From Epiperipatus broadwayi (lineage: Eukaryota > Onychophora > Udeonychophora > Euonychophora > Peripatidae), in contig JAQFVV010000233.1 of assembly GCA_028023455.1 (NCBI GenBank), positions 374,001-438,000 on the forward strand: 64,000 nucleotides of DNA, given 5' to 3'. The translations under genes were made by a program, and so were the position numbers. Below are positions 40,686 through 51,900 of the stretch, in pieces; position 1 is the stretch's first letter; each line of letters starts with the position of its first letter. The notes below the pieces were generated by a model. It did not search any database. It saw only the letters and a program-made list of their open reading frames with translations, and was not told the DNA's origin.

Positions 40686-41900
40686 AAATAAATGTCTCCT
40701 CAAGTTTAATCTACTATCTCCAATCCATGACTTATTTTTATTTTTTGCAATAGTTCAAAAAACTTCTTTATTTCATTCATCCACATCATATACAGTGTTT
40801 TTAAATATTTTACAATCCCTTGAATTCTAATTTAAAACTTCAATTGTTCATCTACTATATTTTTTCTAGTAGCAAAATTCTCTTTTTTATATATATATAT
40901 TTTCACCTAATATAAGCTAAAATTATCACATAAATGCCAGTGCTTAATAAACTCCTATCCAATGTTGTCCTATCAGTATCACCATTATGGCTTTCATCAC
41001 TGATGAGCATTAAAACTGGGAGTTGTGCACCTGAATTTTTTTAATGTAAATCACCTAAGGCTATAGGGTAAGAAATTTTACACACAACTATTTGATGGCT
41101 CAAACTTAAACTAGGTTTCATAATTGAAGAAGTTTGCTAGGGGAAAGTATTGTATAACCTGAAATCATGTGTTGCTTTGTTTTTTATATCTCTTCTAGTG
41201 ATCCAGCAAACCAATTCAGTTTCAGCATCTTACTTTTTTCAATGGTATCAATGATATCCATTTTTATTCTCACCTATTTTTTCATATTTAATCTCTCCTT
41301 GTTAATCCCAACTTTATTTCCCATGTTTTGTTGTATCATCAGATTTTTTTTTTTATTGTTCTACTACTAGCTAGCAAAACATTAGATTTATAAGTAAATG
41401 ATGAGAAGACATTTTCTTTTAATATAAATGTATTTCTACAAAAGGCTCATTTTCAAATTTAATTATCCATAATGATTCTACTTTCATTAATAATTCTCTC
41501 AATATATTCATAATTGTTAACGTCTAATTTTATTATTACTATAAATTTTCAGTTTTCCTTCTTAGATATACCATTGAATATTATTTCACTCTTTTTAGAA
41601 TTTGTATTCAGCCATATTCTTCATCTGGCAATATCATAATCATCATTTATTTTTATTCCCTTAACTTCCTACTTTGATTTATAAAGTCCTTTCTGCAAAT
41701 CTGCTCTATAAATTTCTGGAGAGATTATGGCATTATTAATGTTAATCTTCTTAGTTTCACCGTGTACATTTTAATCAATATTGTTCAGAATGAAAAAATA
41801 TTCTGGAACTATGTCTTGATATTCTTAAATAGCAACTCATCTTCCTTGATCTTTTTGATAACTGTGCTATAAGCATTTTAAAATCTTTTTTGTTTTTTTA
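40686..41900 (-). mobile_element. RTE-type LINE copy D, strongly decayed, with nested insertion
   Basis: Collinear with copy A's 3' half: CTCAAGTTTAATCTACTATCTCC (40696 on), TTTCATTCATCCACATCA, TTTTACAATCCCTTGAATTC, then after an insertion CTTCTAGTGATCCAGCAAACC (41192), CAAATTTAATTATCCATAATGATT (41453), and TTCCTACTTTGATTTATAAAG (41668). No frame is open. Divergence is similar to copy C. Confidence 0.8.
40875..41185. mobile_element. Nested insertion of about 310 bp in RTE copy D
   Basis: It interrupts copy D at a point that is continuous in copies A and B. The flanks repeat imperfectly: ATATTTTTTCTAGTAGCA (40857-40874) and ATATCTCTTCTAGTGAT (41186-41202), consistent with a 16-17 bp target duplication. 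The insert begins after a TA-rich patch and contains CATCACTGATGAGCATTAAA. The type is unknown; the size and target duplication would suit a SINE, but I see no clear Pol III boxes. Confidence 0.55.
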
Positions 41901-42959
41901 CTTAATTTGAAATTCAAAATCATCTATAGGTATTAAAGATCTTATTCTTTATAGTCTTAAATAGGAAAGATTACAGATGTAAACAATATATTTACACTTT
42001 CTAAAAACTAAAGATCCCAAACCAAAGAATATTTGGCGAAACTATTTATCAATATTATCCATGCAGCAACAATTCTAAAAATATGTAAGAAATCAAAACA
42101 ATCTAATAAGGTGACTGACTTAACATATTACAAAAAAACATATGTGAAAAACCTAAGAATAAAAATATTATCCAATATGTGCTTTCTGTAAGTTTATTGA
42201 GAAAATATCCTGAACAAAAATGATGAAGCTACTTGTTACCACTTAATTGTAAAGGGGATACTTTAAGAAGAGCTTGTTAAAATTGCATATTCTTATTGCT
42301 GAATTTTCTATCACTATATAGAGAAAAGTATTTAAACTAAGTCTCTAGATTTGGAATATTATTATGAGAAATATCACTAGTACATTTCACATTTCTGCAA
42401 TTGTTATCAATTAATTATTTTACATATTTATCTAATAGAAGTCATAAAAAAAACCTCATTAAAAATATATAATAATTTATCAATAATGTAGAAAAACATC
42501 ATTTGTCAACTAACTTCAAAATTTCTTATTTGGGTATTCAATTAAAAACCCTTCAAGTAACATATGTGGCATAATAAATGAGCTTCATCCAAGATTACAA
42601 ATCCTTCCCCCCCCCCTATCTATAGCTGTGCTTATTTGTTTCTTAAATAAGAGTTCTAAAATACTGTTAACTTATCTAGCTATGCTGATATAGTTAATGA
42701 CTCTTCAAAATTGGTGTCTATAATAACAGAATTGAAGCTTAATAAAGTCAACAGTGAATCTTTCTCCTAATTAAATCTTTGAGAAGGGGACTCACTAAAT
42801 AAATGCACAATAAACCTCTTTCTCATAAATCATTTAAGATGCAGATATTAATTTACTATTGTTTCAAAAATATATTTATTAATTACTTTGTGTACAAATT
42901 GGAAAGGATATATACAAAGTTAAATGAGGTTAGGCTAAGTTCTGAGAGTTCTTATGAAT
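41901..42959. other. AT-rich gene-free stretch
   Basis: No coding sequence. It may include the 3' untranslated end of LINE F, down to roughly 42880; the boundary is not resolved. A C9-10 run lies near 42607-42616. Confidence 0.5.
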
Positions 42960-42962
42960 GGT

Positions 42963-43764
42963 TTAGTAAGCCAGTGTGTTTGTTGTTCTGTTGTTATTAG
43001 TTGGGATGGTGAATAGGTTCCAAGTGTTCTCAAAGGATTTTTTGGGAGAGATGAGCTCATCTCTTTTCCTGATTTTCTTTATTGTTTTGCAGAACAACAG
43101 ACCTGGGTCTAGGTGGGGCAGTTCCATTATCAACTTGCAGCGTACTACCCAGATTGCATAGAGAATGAAAATGGATAGTCTAATAATAGCAAATGTTCCG
43201 GTGTGGATCGCTTTTATGGGTGAGAGAATTAGGTCCAGTCTGATATTGGAGATGGTGAAGACTATTATCTCTGACTGTTTTAAGGTTTGGACAGTGATAT
43301 ATGAAGTGCTCAATGGTTTCCTTTTCATGAGAACATAAACTGCAGGTCGGATCAATGTTGGAGTTACCTCTTCGGTAAAACAGGAACCAGTTTGTGGGAA
43401 GCACGCTAAGGTTAATTTTGATGATGAAGTCCAGATACTTGGGCTCCAGACACCATCTTTTAAAGTGGGTGATTAATTTTTGGTTTGTGAGGTTGAGGCT
43501 ACTTTCGGGAGGTTGTGGGTGTGGGTTGATTAGGTGGTATGCATCCCACAAGGTGATTTTAACATTAAGATTGGTGTCCATGATTGGTTTGTATTGACTT
43601 AGAAGATTGATAAGGGATGATATCCATGGCATTTTCCCTGGTGGGGGTCGATCTGTTGGGAAAATCTTTTCGGTGATGTTGTTATAGCCAAAGGAATGTA
43701 TTAAATTATGTAGCGCATTGTGTGTTTTTTGGAGGATGGCTGCTTGAATAGAGTGGAAAGACAA
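42963..43764 (-). pseudogene. LINE F ORF2: C-terminal zinc-motif region
   Basis: Frame 43764-43180 holds PTNWFLFYRRGNSN, then CSLCSHEKETIEHFIYHC: a CX2C-X8-H-X4-C motif at Cys 141, Cys 144, His 153 and Cys 158. A frame change near 43230 leads to the frame ending at 42963, with IIRLSIFILYAIWVVRCKL, the usual last helix of such ORF2 proteins. The zinc motif is of the same general type as in LINE G (X6 spacing there), but the surrounding sequence is unrelated. Confidence 0.85.
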
Positions 43765-43794
43765 GCCATTGAACCTCTGAGGCAGCTGGATTTG

Positions 43795-45524
43795 TCAGAG
43801 GCTGATGGCCACAGTCTTCCCTCTCCAGAAGAGTTTGGTGCATAGGCGATTAATTTTGTTCTGAAACTGTTTGGTTAGTTTGATGAAGGGCAGGTAATAT
43901 GTAATTTTTGGTAATATTGTCATATTCAGGAGGCCTACCTTTCCATATAGTGAGAGGTAGACTCTAGAGAGAGATGTGGTGATGTGTTCTGTTGTTTGGA
44001 GGATACCGTCCTGTATTTCTCTGGTCATTGCCATTGAGGATTTGAAGATGGGAAACCCCAAAAATCTTTGTGGCTTAGCAGTATAGGTAGATGGCATTTG
44101 TTTTCCTGACTTTATCTGCCAGATAGATGATTTGTTGGGGTTTATTTGTAAATGATATTTTGCAGAATATTGATTAAAAATGGATTGTAGTTGGGGAAGG
44201 TATTTGATGGTAGGTAGAACAATGATGATGTCATCTATATAGGCAAATGAGTTGAGGTGTTTATTGATGGATGGAATGAATATGCCCAGGAGATTTTTTT
44301 TCAATATCCATCAGTAGAGGATTTATGTATGCTGTGAAGCATAGAGCACTGAGGGGGAACCTTGAGGGAGAGATTTAAAAGGTTTGAAGCCTGGTGTGAG
44401 TTTGCTATCCAGTGAGACAAAGATTTCTCTGTTGCTTAATAGATTGCTGATTATCTGTAAAATGGTGGCTGGAACATCATACTCAGCCAGCAGATTTAGA
44501 AGGATGTCTATGTGCACTGAATCAAAAGCTGCAGTGATATCCAGCTGGACAGCAATGGGTGTAGATTTCTTTTGTATTCTGATATAATCAATGAAAGCCA
44601 TAACGTTAGCCATAGCATGTGAGGTGGAGGAGCCTTTTTCCCCATATTGATTAGGAGAAATGTGTTTAAGGACTATAGGTTGAATTTGATCCTTGATGAC
44701 TGACTCCATTATCTTGATCAGCAATGGGGTCATGAAGATTGGTTGAATACTGGTTAGATCAGTGAGTGGTTTTTGTTTTTTCAAAAAAGGCACTAGTGCC
44801 ACTGGATATAGATCAGCTATATGTCTATGTCCAGTAGCTAAGTGTTCAATCATTTTGACCATGATGGGAACCGTAAACTGGCTTAGGTGGTTTAGAAGGA
44901 ACTTAGAGATGCCATGTAGTCCTGGATGAATGCTATCTAGGAGAGACATAAGTTTCTTTTTAAGTAGAGCTTCTGTGATGCCATGCTCACCTGAATCCCT
45001 GGCTTCCACCAGTCTGGTTCAGAAGGAGGACTATCTGCTTGCATAAGTTGTTGATGGTGCTGACTGATGAGTAACATCATAGGATAACCTATGAGTGTGT
45101 TGGCATTACTGGTAATTGATGATGGGGTAACTTGTTGTTTATTTGTCCCTAGAGCCCACCTGAGGTATCCTCTTGTCCAACAATGTTGTTGAGACAAGAA
45201 GTATTTAGACCTCCTGATGGATATATATTCTGCGAGTGATTTGTGTTTAATACAGTAAAGGTTTTTAAGTGATAAGATGTTTTCTATATTGGAATGATTC
45301 TGTTGCAGCATTTGTAGTTGATTTTCAATGTCTGTGAGGTCTCTGAGTAGGCTATTTGGGCCTTTAATTTTCCTGGTGTGATGGTTTAGAATGGATTGAA
45401 GAATACTGATATATGTGAACCAGGCTTCTTCAGCTGGAAGGGAAAGGATGTTGATCTTTTGGAAATAAATGTAGGCCTCAGAAACTATGGCTTCTGTCAT
45501 GCTGGACTTTGTGACCATACACAT
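43795..45524 (-). pseudogene. LINE F ORF2: linker and reverse transcriptase
   Basis: 45524-44937 is a helical linker (KGPNSLLRDLTDIENQLQ). 45009-44323 begins the RT: HPGLHGISKFLLN, LVPFLKKQKPLTDLTSIQPI, QLDITAAFDSVH (motif A) and LPQGSPSV (motif B). After a frame break at about 44304-44323 (T8 run), 44304-43795 gives AYIDDIIIVL (motif C, YIDD at 22-25), LQINPNKSSI, RFLGFPI and KLFWRGKTVA. The catalytic Asp residues of motifs A and C are all present. Two or three frame breaks make the ORF non-functional as it stands. Confidence 0.9.
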
Positions 45525-46211
45525 AGTTCTGCAGCAGGCATTGGAGCTGCAATAGCTTCTAGATAGATAACTAGTGCCATATGATCTGAGGAGACAGGCA
45601 CCAAAGCTGCATCAATGTAGAAGTGGAGGTCTGGTGTATAATATATCAGGTCAATCAGGGATCTTCGAGTTCTGGTGTAAAAGGAGAAGGCACCTGGGGG
45701 GAAGAAGCCCTCTCTGCACATCAGTCTTCGATTTAAGTGATGGACAAATCTAGTGTTAAAGTTTTGGTATGTGGTATTGAAATCTCCCAAGAGGATTGTC
45801 GGACTGGTTCTGTTGCTGATGATGGCATTTAGCATATGGATTATGTTGTAATATTGAGTTGTGTCATTGGCCGTGTACACATAGGCAATGATAATAGGGT
45901 AGCCCCAGTAGTCAACCTCAATGATAACCATGTTGGTGTCTAACAGTAGAAGATTAAAGCTATTGGGGGGGGGGTATTGCATTATTAACCAGGATGCCAA
46001 CTCCTCCAGAAGCCGAGGAGCCAATAGAAAATCTGGTATAACCTGATGATGAAAGCAGTGCTAGGATTTTATGATCAGTGTTCTGATGGTATTTAGTCTC
46101 TCCCATTAGGAATATATGTGGGGAGTTGAGGGCAATCCAGTTTTTAATAGCATAGGCTCTACTTAATGAGTTGATGCCATGAACATTGACTCCAGCGATT
46201 TTACAGTTCAT
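45497..46211 (-). pseudogene. LINE F ORF2: APE endonuclease part
   Basis: Starts 12 nt after the ORF1 stop with MNCKIAGVNVHGIN (metal-site Asn 9), then LMGETKYH (Glu 38) and GGVGILVNNAIPPP. The frame breaks exactly at a run of ten G on the plus strand (45965-45974). The next frame (46024-45497) continues NSFNLLLLDT, AYVYTANDT, LLGDFNTTY (Asp and Asn of the active site), RRSLIDLIYYT and VSSDHMAL (Ser-Asp-His). All key endonuclease residues are present, so the run-length change is the only evident lesion in this domain. Confidence 0.87.
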
Positions 46212-46223
46212 AACAATCTAGTT

Positions 46224-48820
46224 TTATGTCTCTTTGACCAGCAGCTCTGAGTCAGTGGACGAATCTTCCCAACCAATGTCATTTGGGTCTTCTGAAGCAT
46301 CCGCTTTCTCAGAGGGCACCTGAGAAAGAGAGGAAAGGGTCGGTAGAAATTCTTGGCAGTCGTTCAAAATTGAAGTGGGGGTATAATTTGTTGGGGTGTC
46401 TTCCAATGGTTCCAGGGGATTGGATGTTGGGAGGTCCATAGTTTTCCTCATCTTTTCAGAAGATTTGAGATGCTTAGATGGGGTTAGATCTGTTGTTTGA
46501 TTGTTGGAGGGAGGTTGTAAATCGTTTGGAGGTTGAGTGTTCTCTTCATCTGAGCTGGATTTGTCTGAGAGGACCGACTTTCTTTTGTGTATCTTATTAG
46601 TTTGATTTGCAATTGCAGATATATCTATAATGTTTTGTCGTTTTGCTTTCGATTTACCATCTTTTTTAGGTTTTTTGACTGTTGAAAGTCTTTGCAAGTT
46701 ATTGTTTTCCTGGTTTTCCTTGAGCTCTGGACAATGTTCTGATGGCGGTGACAGTTGGGTGGCTTGAGACTTATTATCCATTAAACAGTTTACATTTGCA
46801 GACTTTTCTTTAAATTTTTTTTGGGTTTGCAGGGATGTTTTGTGAGTAGTCTGCTGATTGTTTTGTTTGCCTTTTTTGGACACAGAAGGAACCAATGGAC
46901 CTAATTGTTGTGATAACAAAGAGATTTTTTTGCTGGATGGAGGTGGATTTGGGTTTTATAGTGGTATAGTTGCTATCTTCAATGTCTATTGGGTTTGAGA
47001 GATCCTTGCCTTCCTCTGTGTCTAGGTCAGTTTTATTAAGATCAGTGATGGCCTTATGAACTTCTTGTGTGAGATTTTGGTCAACAAGATCATTACAGAG
47101 GTTTGTGTCAACTTCTATCTCCATTTGTTCTTGAGTAGTATTGGTTTGTGATGATGTATTGGTGATTGTGATATTTGAAGATGTCTTTTCAAGTTTGTTT
47201 GGAATTTTTGTTGAGGTTTGGGTGATATGGACCTGGGTAGAGTTGTTGTTTGAGGTAGGATTAGGTGTTGTTTGATTGATGTGAATTGATGTAAGCCCTG
47301 GATTGCTAGATTTCCCACTGCAATGATGTATTTTTTATTTTTAAGGCCACAATAGTTGCAAATTTGAGCCATGCAATCTTTTATGAGATGTGACCTTTGG
47401 AGGCAATACAAGCATTGGGGAAGTACCCCTCGAAATGATAAAACCAATGGTGAACCTCTGGCAGTTATGATGGTGGGGATGTCAATGGAGGAGATGTTTT
47501 TCTTTAGAGTGAATGAGAATATCACAGTGTTAGACAAGATTTGATCTTCAAGATGTGGATTATTCAGATAATTGAACTTCTTAATATTGCGATAATTGAT
47601 AAGTATTTTTTGCATTTCCTGTTCAGTGAAATTTGCAAGACAGTTTTTGATTTTTCCAGATAGTGTAACTGTTCTGTTCATGTCAATGAAGCATAATATA
47701 TGATTGCCTAACACTTTGAAGTTAGATCTAAAATTCATTCTGTCCACCCAGGTTTTGAACTCAATGACCACATAACGGTCATTGGGATGGGTTAGAATCT
47801 TGTGAATTCCTTTTCCAAGTTGCTGCTGTTTGATGAGGGTGTAGAGTTGATCCATGGAAAACTTGAAGAGAGAACAATTTTGGTTTGTAATCGCTAATAT
47901 TAGCGATTTGTCATTATAGTAGTTTAATAATGACTTATAAAGAATGTTTGGTATGGTTTTATTGAAATTGTTAGTGATCGTTTGGTATATCTCTTCATTT
48001 AAATTATTGATATCTATTGTATTGTAATCAGAAATGCTATAGTTAAGTTTTGAGTGCTGTTCTACCCCATAATCTGTTAGATCTAAAGAGATTTTTTGGT
48101 GAATTAGCTACTGTAACATTTTCAGTATTATTTATGGTTTTGCTTAAACCCATAGCGTTAGCATATGATAATGTTTTTTTTGAATTGTCAGATTGCAAGA
48201 GGTTTTTTTCATTGGAGTTAGATAAATTTGTTATTATATCATCTGTAGGGTAATTAGTATCATATAATTGAGTGTATATTTTTAAGATTATGTTGTGGTT
48301 GTTTAAAAGTTATTTTAAAATTTCTCTGTCCACCATTAGGAGCGTTTTTGCTGGCCCCTAGCGGATTAGAGAAGTTTTCACAATAATTGTTTTAATGGTT
48401 ATTCTTATTTGTCACTACATAATTATTTTCTCTTTTGTTTGAAGTGTTAGAGAATTGTAAACTGGGATTACAGTTCATGAATATATCTTTGGCAGAAATG
48501 TGTGAGCAGATATGGGTATTGTTATGTTTTTTTGCAGTTTTTGTGGTGGTATTTGCAGTTTGATCACAGGCTATTTGGCCGTTTGTGCTAGAATTTGTGT
48601 TGTAGTTATTATTTTTTGAAACTTTTTGGATATTAAATGATATTAAAGGTTCATTATTATGAAGTGAAAGAATTTTGGACTGTTTGGGTTGACAATCTTT
48701 GCCATTTGAATATAATATTGAGTTTGAAACAACGTGGGAATTGTCCACCATATTTGCTTTATTTTTTAATGTTAGCATTTGTTTACTTTGACTATAATTA
48801 ATGTAATTATCACTCTCCAT
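46224..48820 (-). pseudogene. LINE F ORF1: gag-like protein with CCHC knuckle
   Basis: An RNA-binding nucleocapsid-like protein, roughly 860 codons if read across its breaks. Segment 1 (48820-48392) is Asn/Ser/Lys-rich; after one in-frame stop it stays open for about 44 codons. Other frames then carry KTLSYANAMG. Segment 2 (47855-47115) has the likely RRM-like region (residues about 20-140, RYVVIEFKTW and VLSFRGVLP), then the knuckle C148-X2-C151-X4-H156-X4-C161 (CLYCLQRSHLIKDC) and a second, damaged CNYC. Segment 3 (47124-46224) is hydrophilic with Lys, Pro and Ser, ending in the acidic DIGWEDSSTDSELL. At least three frame changes occur. Confidence 0.83.
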
Positions 48821-48955
48821 TGTAATGAACAGAAAGTTAAAGGCTTACCTAACATTTGGAGCTCGAGATTAGAGGTTCCACTCCTTTTCTCACAAATTGA
48901 AAATTAGTTTGAGCTTCTAATGGATGATCAGAACTGGTCAAGACCGAAAGCCAAT
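48821..48955 (-). other. Probable 5' leader of LINE F
   Basis: A less AT-rich stretch directly before the ORF1 ATG, with sense text GGCTTTCGGTCTTGACCAG near its 5' end. The left boundary was judged by composition only. Confidence 0.5.
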
Positions 48956-51900
48956 TTTTTGTTAATTTACTATTTGTTAGAAACAGAAGCCTCTTTTAAA
49001 TAAAAAAAAAAGTTGCTAAATAAATTTTAATGGGGGAAAGGAAGAAGGAAATCATAAAGATGATTGTATATACCCTTTAAGTGAGTTATAAAAAAAAATC
49101 TTGCATACGTTATTTAGTAAATAAAAATCTTTTTAAAAATGAAGTACTTTTTTTTACTTTTCTAATTTTAATACCACCGAATAAGCATCCTTTCAAAAAA
49201 AAAGTTCTCTTTAAATACAGTAGAAAAATTGTGCTTTCTGAATGCATTTCCATTAAACTTTCTATTTTAGTGTTTCAAATATCAAGATTAAATATTAAGA
49301 CTACATTTTATAACTATATATTATTTTCTTTGCTTTTTTTTTTTACTATATAGAAACATTGTTTTGATTCCCCGCACCCTAAAAAATATCCTGATTGTCA
49401 GTAGGCAATTCTAGACTTCACCATTATTTGAAAATAGCACAGAGTACTTCACTATTATTTGAAATTAATATAGAATGTTGCACTTACAGATCTATAGTTT
49501 CTGCACTAAAGCAAACCATTTTACATCTAATGCTTACTGTTATAATATTTGAGAGAAATGCTTAGAATTTCTGACTCTTCATTAAAGTATTTTTTTCTCT
49601 TGATGACTAAATTTAAAAGCTTACATATGTCTTTGAAAAACTCAATTTACTTCCCATCCAAACTTGATTTTAATTCTTCAGATAATTGTATAATTCATTT
49701 CTATCTTTCAATATTTATCAATCAGTAACTATTCCAAAACAGGAGATTTATGTGTCAGTAATATTGAGGATTTGGTATATATTATTTTGCATTCTGAGTT
49801 CTTGGAGCAATAAATATTCCACAGTTAATCAATGATGCAATAGAATAACACACATGGACCATGTCTATAGCTTTTCACCATAATATCTTCCTGTAATAAT
49901 AATCATTGCAGAACATTTCTATTGAGTTTTCCCTCTCATTGACATTTTAAAATCTAACATCTGATCAGTTTGAAATATAGTAATGGTAGGTAGCTTCTGA
50001 TTGGTATTACCCTTGGGTTCATTGTATCACATTAGTTTGCTTAATCCATGAAAGCAAATCAGTAAAAAAAACAACTACCACTTACTTAAAAAGAAAAATT
50101 AACTATTTATGGGTTTCTTTGTTTGGCATCCTGACTTGGAAATTATTAAACCCTTTAGATTTATTATTTGAATACTCGTAATCGATTCCAATGTGACTCA
50201 GGCTTTTACAATAGCCTTATAATTACATTCCATTAATAATAGCTGCTGCAATACTTTTTTTCTAGAATTTTCATTGTTATATAAGTATTTCTATATCTCC
50301 CAAGTAATCAGTTTAGAAGACCATAATAACAGAGATCTTGTTAATAGCTTTGTTCTTTTCATGTATCATAGTCATTTCTTTCAGTACTATAAATGATTTT
50401 TTATTCTAATTGGAAAGAGATATGGTGCTTGTATATACATATAACAATGACTTCAAAGGGATTTATCTATGTATTTTTTAAATAAATTTCAGCCATGATG
50501 AAACTGCTGTAGCAAACTGAAATACTGTTTAATAATGATATTTACCTGATCCACCTTTAAACCAAAAAATGGAAATATTTAACCTATGACCTAGCTTAAA
50601 TACATGGAAGTATCGTGTTACATATTCATATATATTGTACCCTTACTTCTCGATGTATAATATAGTTTGAAATACAACTAGCTCAATTAAATTATTATGC
50701 TTAATTAAAATTTGCATATCTATCTTTAATTTACTTTTATACTATCATATTCTAATTAAATTTATTACCAATTATCAAAATCAATATATTTCTATAGTAT
50801 GTACTAATTAAATAAGTATTTATCAAAATCATGAGACTGTGAAGTAAAGTTACAAAGTAATAAGTAGATTTACATTAAATCAATATCTCCCAAGACATTG
50901 TTTCAATGGCATAAGAATACTATTACCTCCTTATTAACTTAATACTACATCTACAGCATTCTTATGGCTTTTAAAATAAAATAAATTATCTTTAATAATA
51001 ATAAAAATAAATCTTAACTTTTAATTTTAAAATATAATTAAATAATCTCAGGTTCTTCTAATTATCTTAAAGTAATGATAACTCATGTAAATAAGTATGA
51101 TAAAGGATTTTATATCAAACCTAAATACACCTAACTTATTCTAATAATAATAATACTCAATACTAATCTTAGAGTATAACTTAAGCTTATTTATTTCTGT
51201 TATATCATCAATCATCAAATAAATAATAATATGTATATCTTTTATTTTCATATAGTATCTTAATTTTGGAATAAATCAAAATCTTATAACTTAATAATCT
51301 GTGGCAATAAATAATATTGTACTCTTATATTATGCATTATAATTACTCTATGACCATTGTAATATGATATGTTAATGTCAATCAATTCTCATAAATAATC
51401 AGGAAAATATTGTATTTATTTCTAAATAGTATTAATAAATTCACATTGTGCAAATATCATGTTTATCCAAATTATCTGCTGTCAAATGCTGTGGTGCAAA
51501 ATAATGAACTCGACACACTTTTAAAATAAATTAAACAAATTTATTTACATTAACTTTGATTAAGAATCTATTTACAACATTTACAGTTCAAAATTAGAAA
51601 ACAAAGAAAATAAAAAATATAAGAAAATAATAATACAAAATGTTTATACTGTTACCAACTTATATTCTTAATACATAATTTACATTCTTTTAAAATGCTG
51701 TACTAATAACATTGAAGTATTTTCGAACTTACACTTTAAATACATTTCAGTAAGCTTCAATTATTACACATAAATTTATGTAAATACTGTTTATGTAGCA
51801 TATGTAAACAATTAAACTTTAATAATTAAATTGCTACATCAATTAAGTATTAATGTTATTCATTCCATAATGTAATAGTATGTGTTCACTTTACTATTAG

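Larger units (their letters stand above)
42960..48955 (-). mobile_element. Nearly full-length two-ORF LINE, family F (Tx1/L1-like)
   Basis: A non-LTR element of about 6 kb on the minus strand, clearly less AT-rich than its surroundings. It has a 5' leader (about 48955-48821), ORF1 with CCHC zinc knuckle (48820-46224), a 12-nt spacer, and ORF2 with APE, RT and a C-terminal zinc motif (46211-42963). The large ORF1 with an RNA-binding-like region before CCHC knuckles, and the LFWRGKTVAIS text after the RT palm, point to the Tx1/L1 group; other two-ORF clades are possible. It carries about six frame breaks, so it is inactive, but domain order is complete. Confidence 0.88.

Noticed and set aside
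43394-43597. Plus-strand frames opposite LINE F (also 42976-43161, 44384-44587 and 48050-48253)
   Set aside because: They overlap well-supported minus-strand ORF2 and ORF1 sequence.
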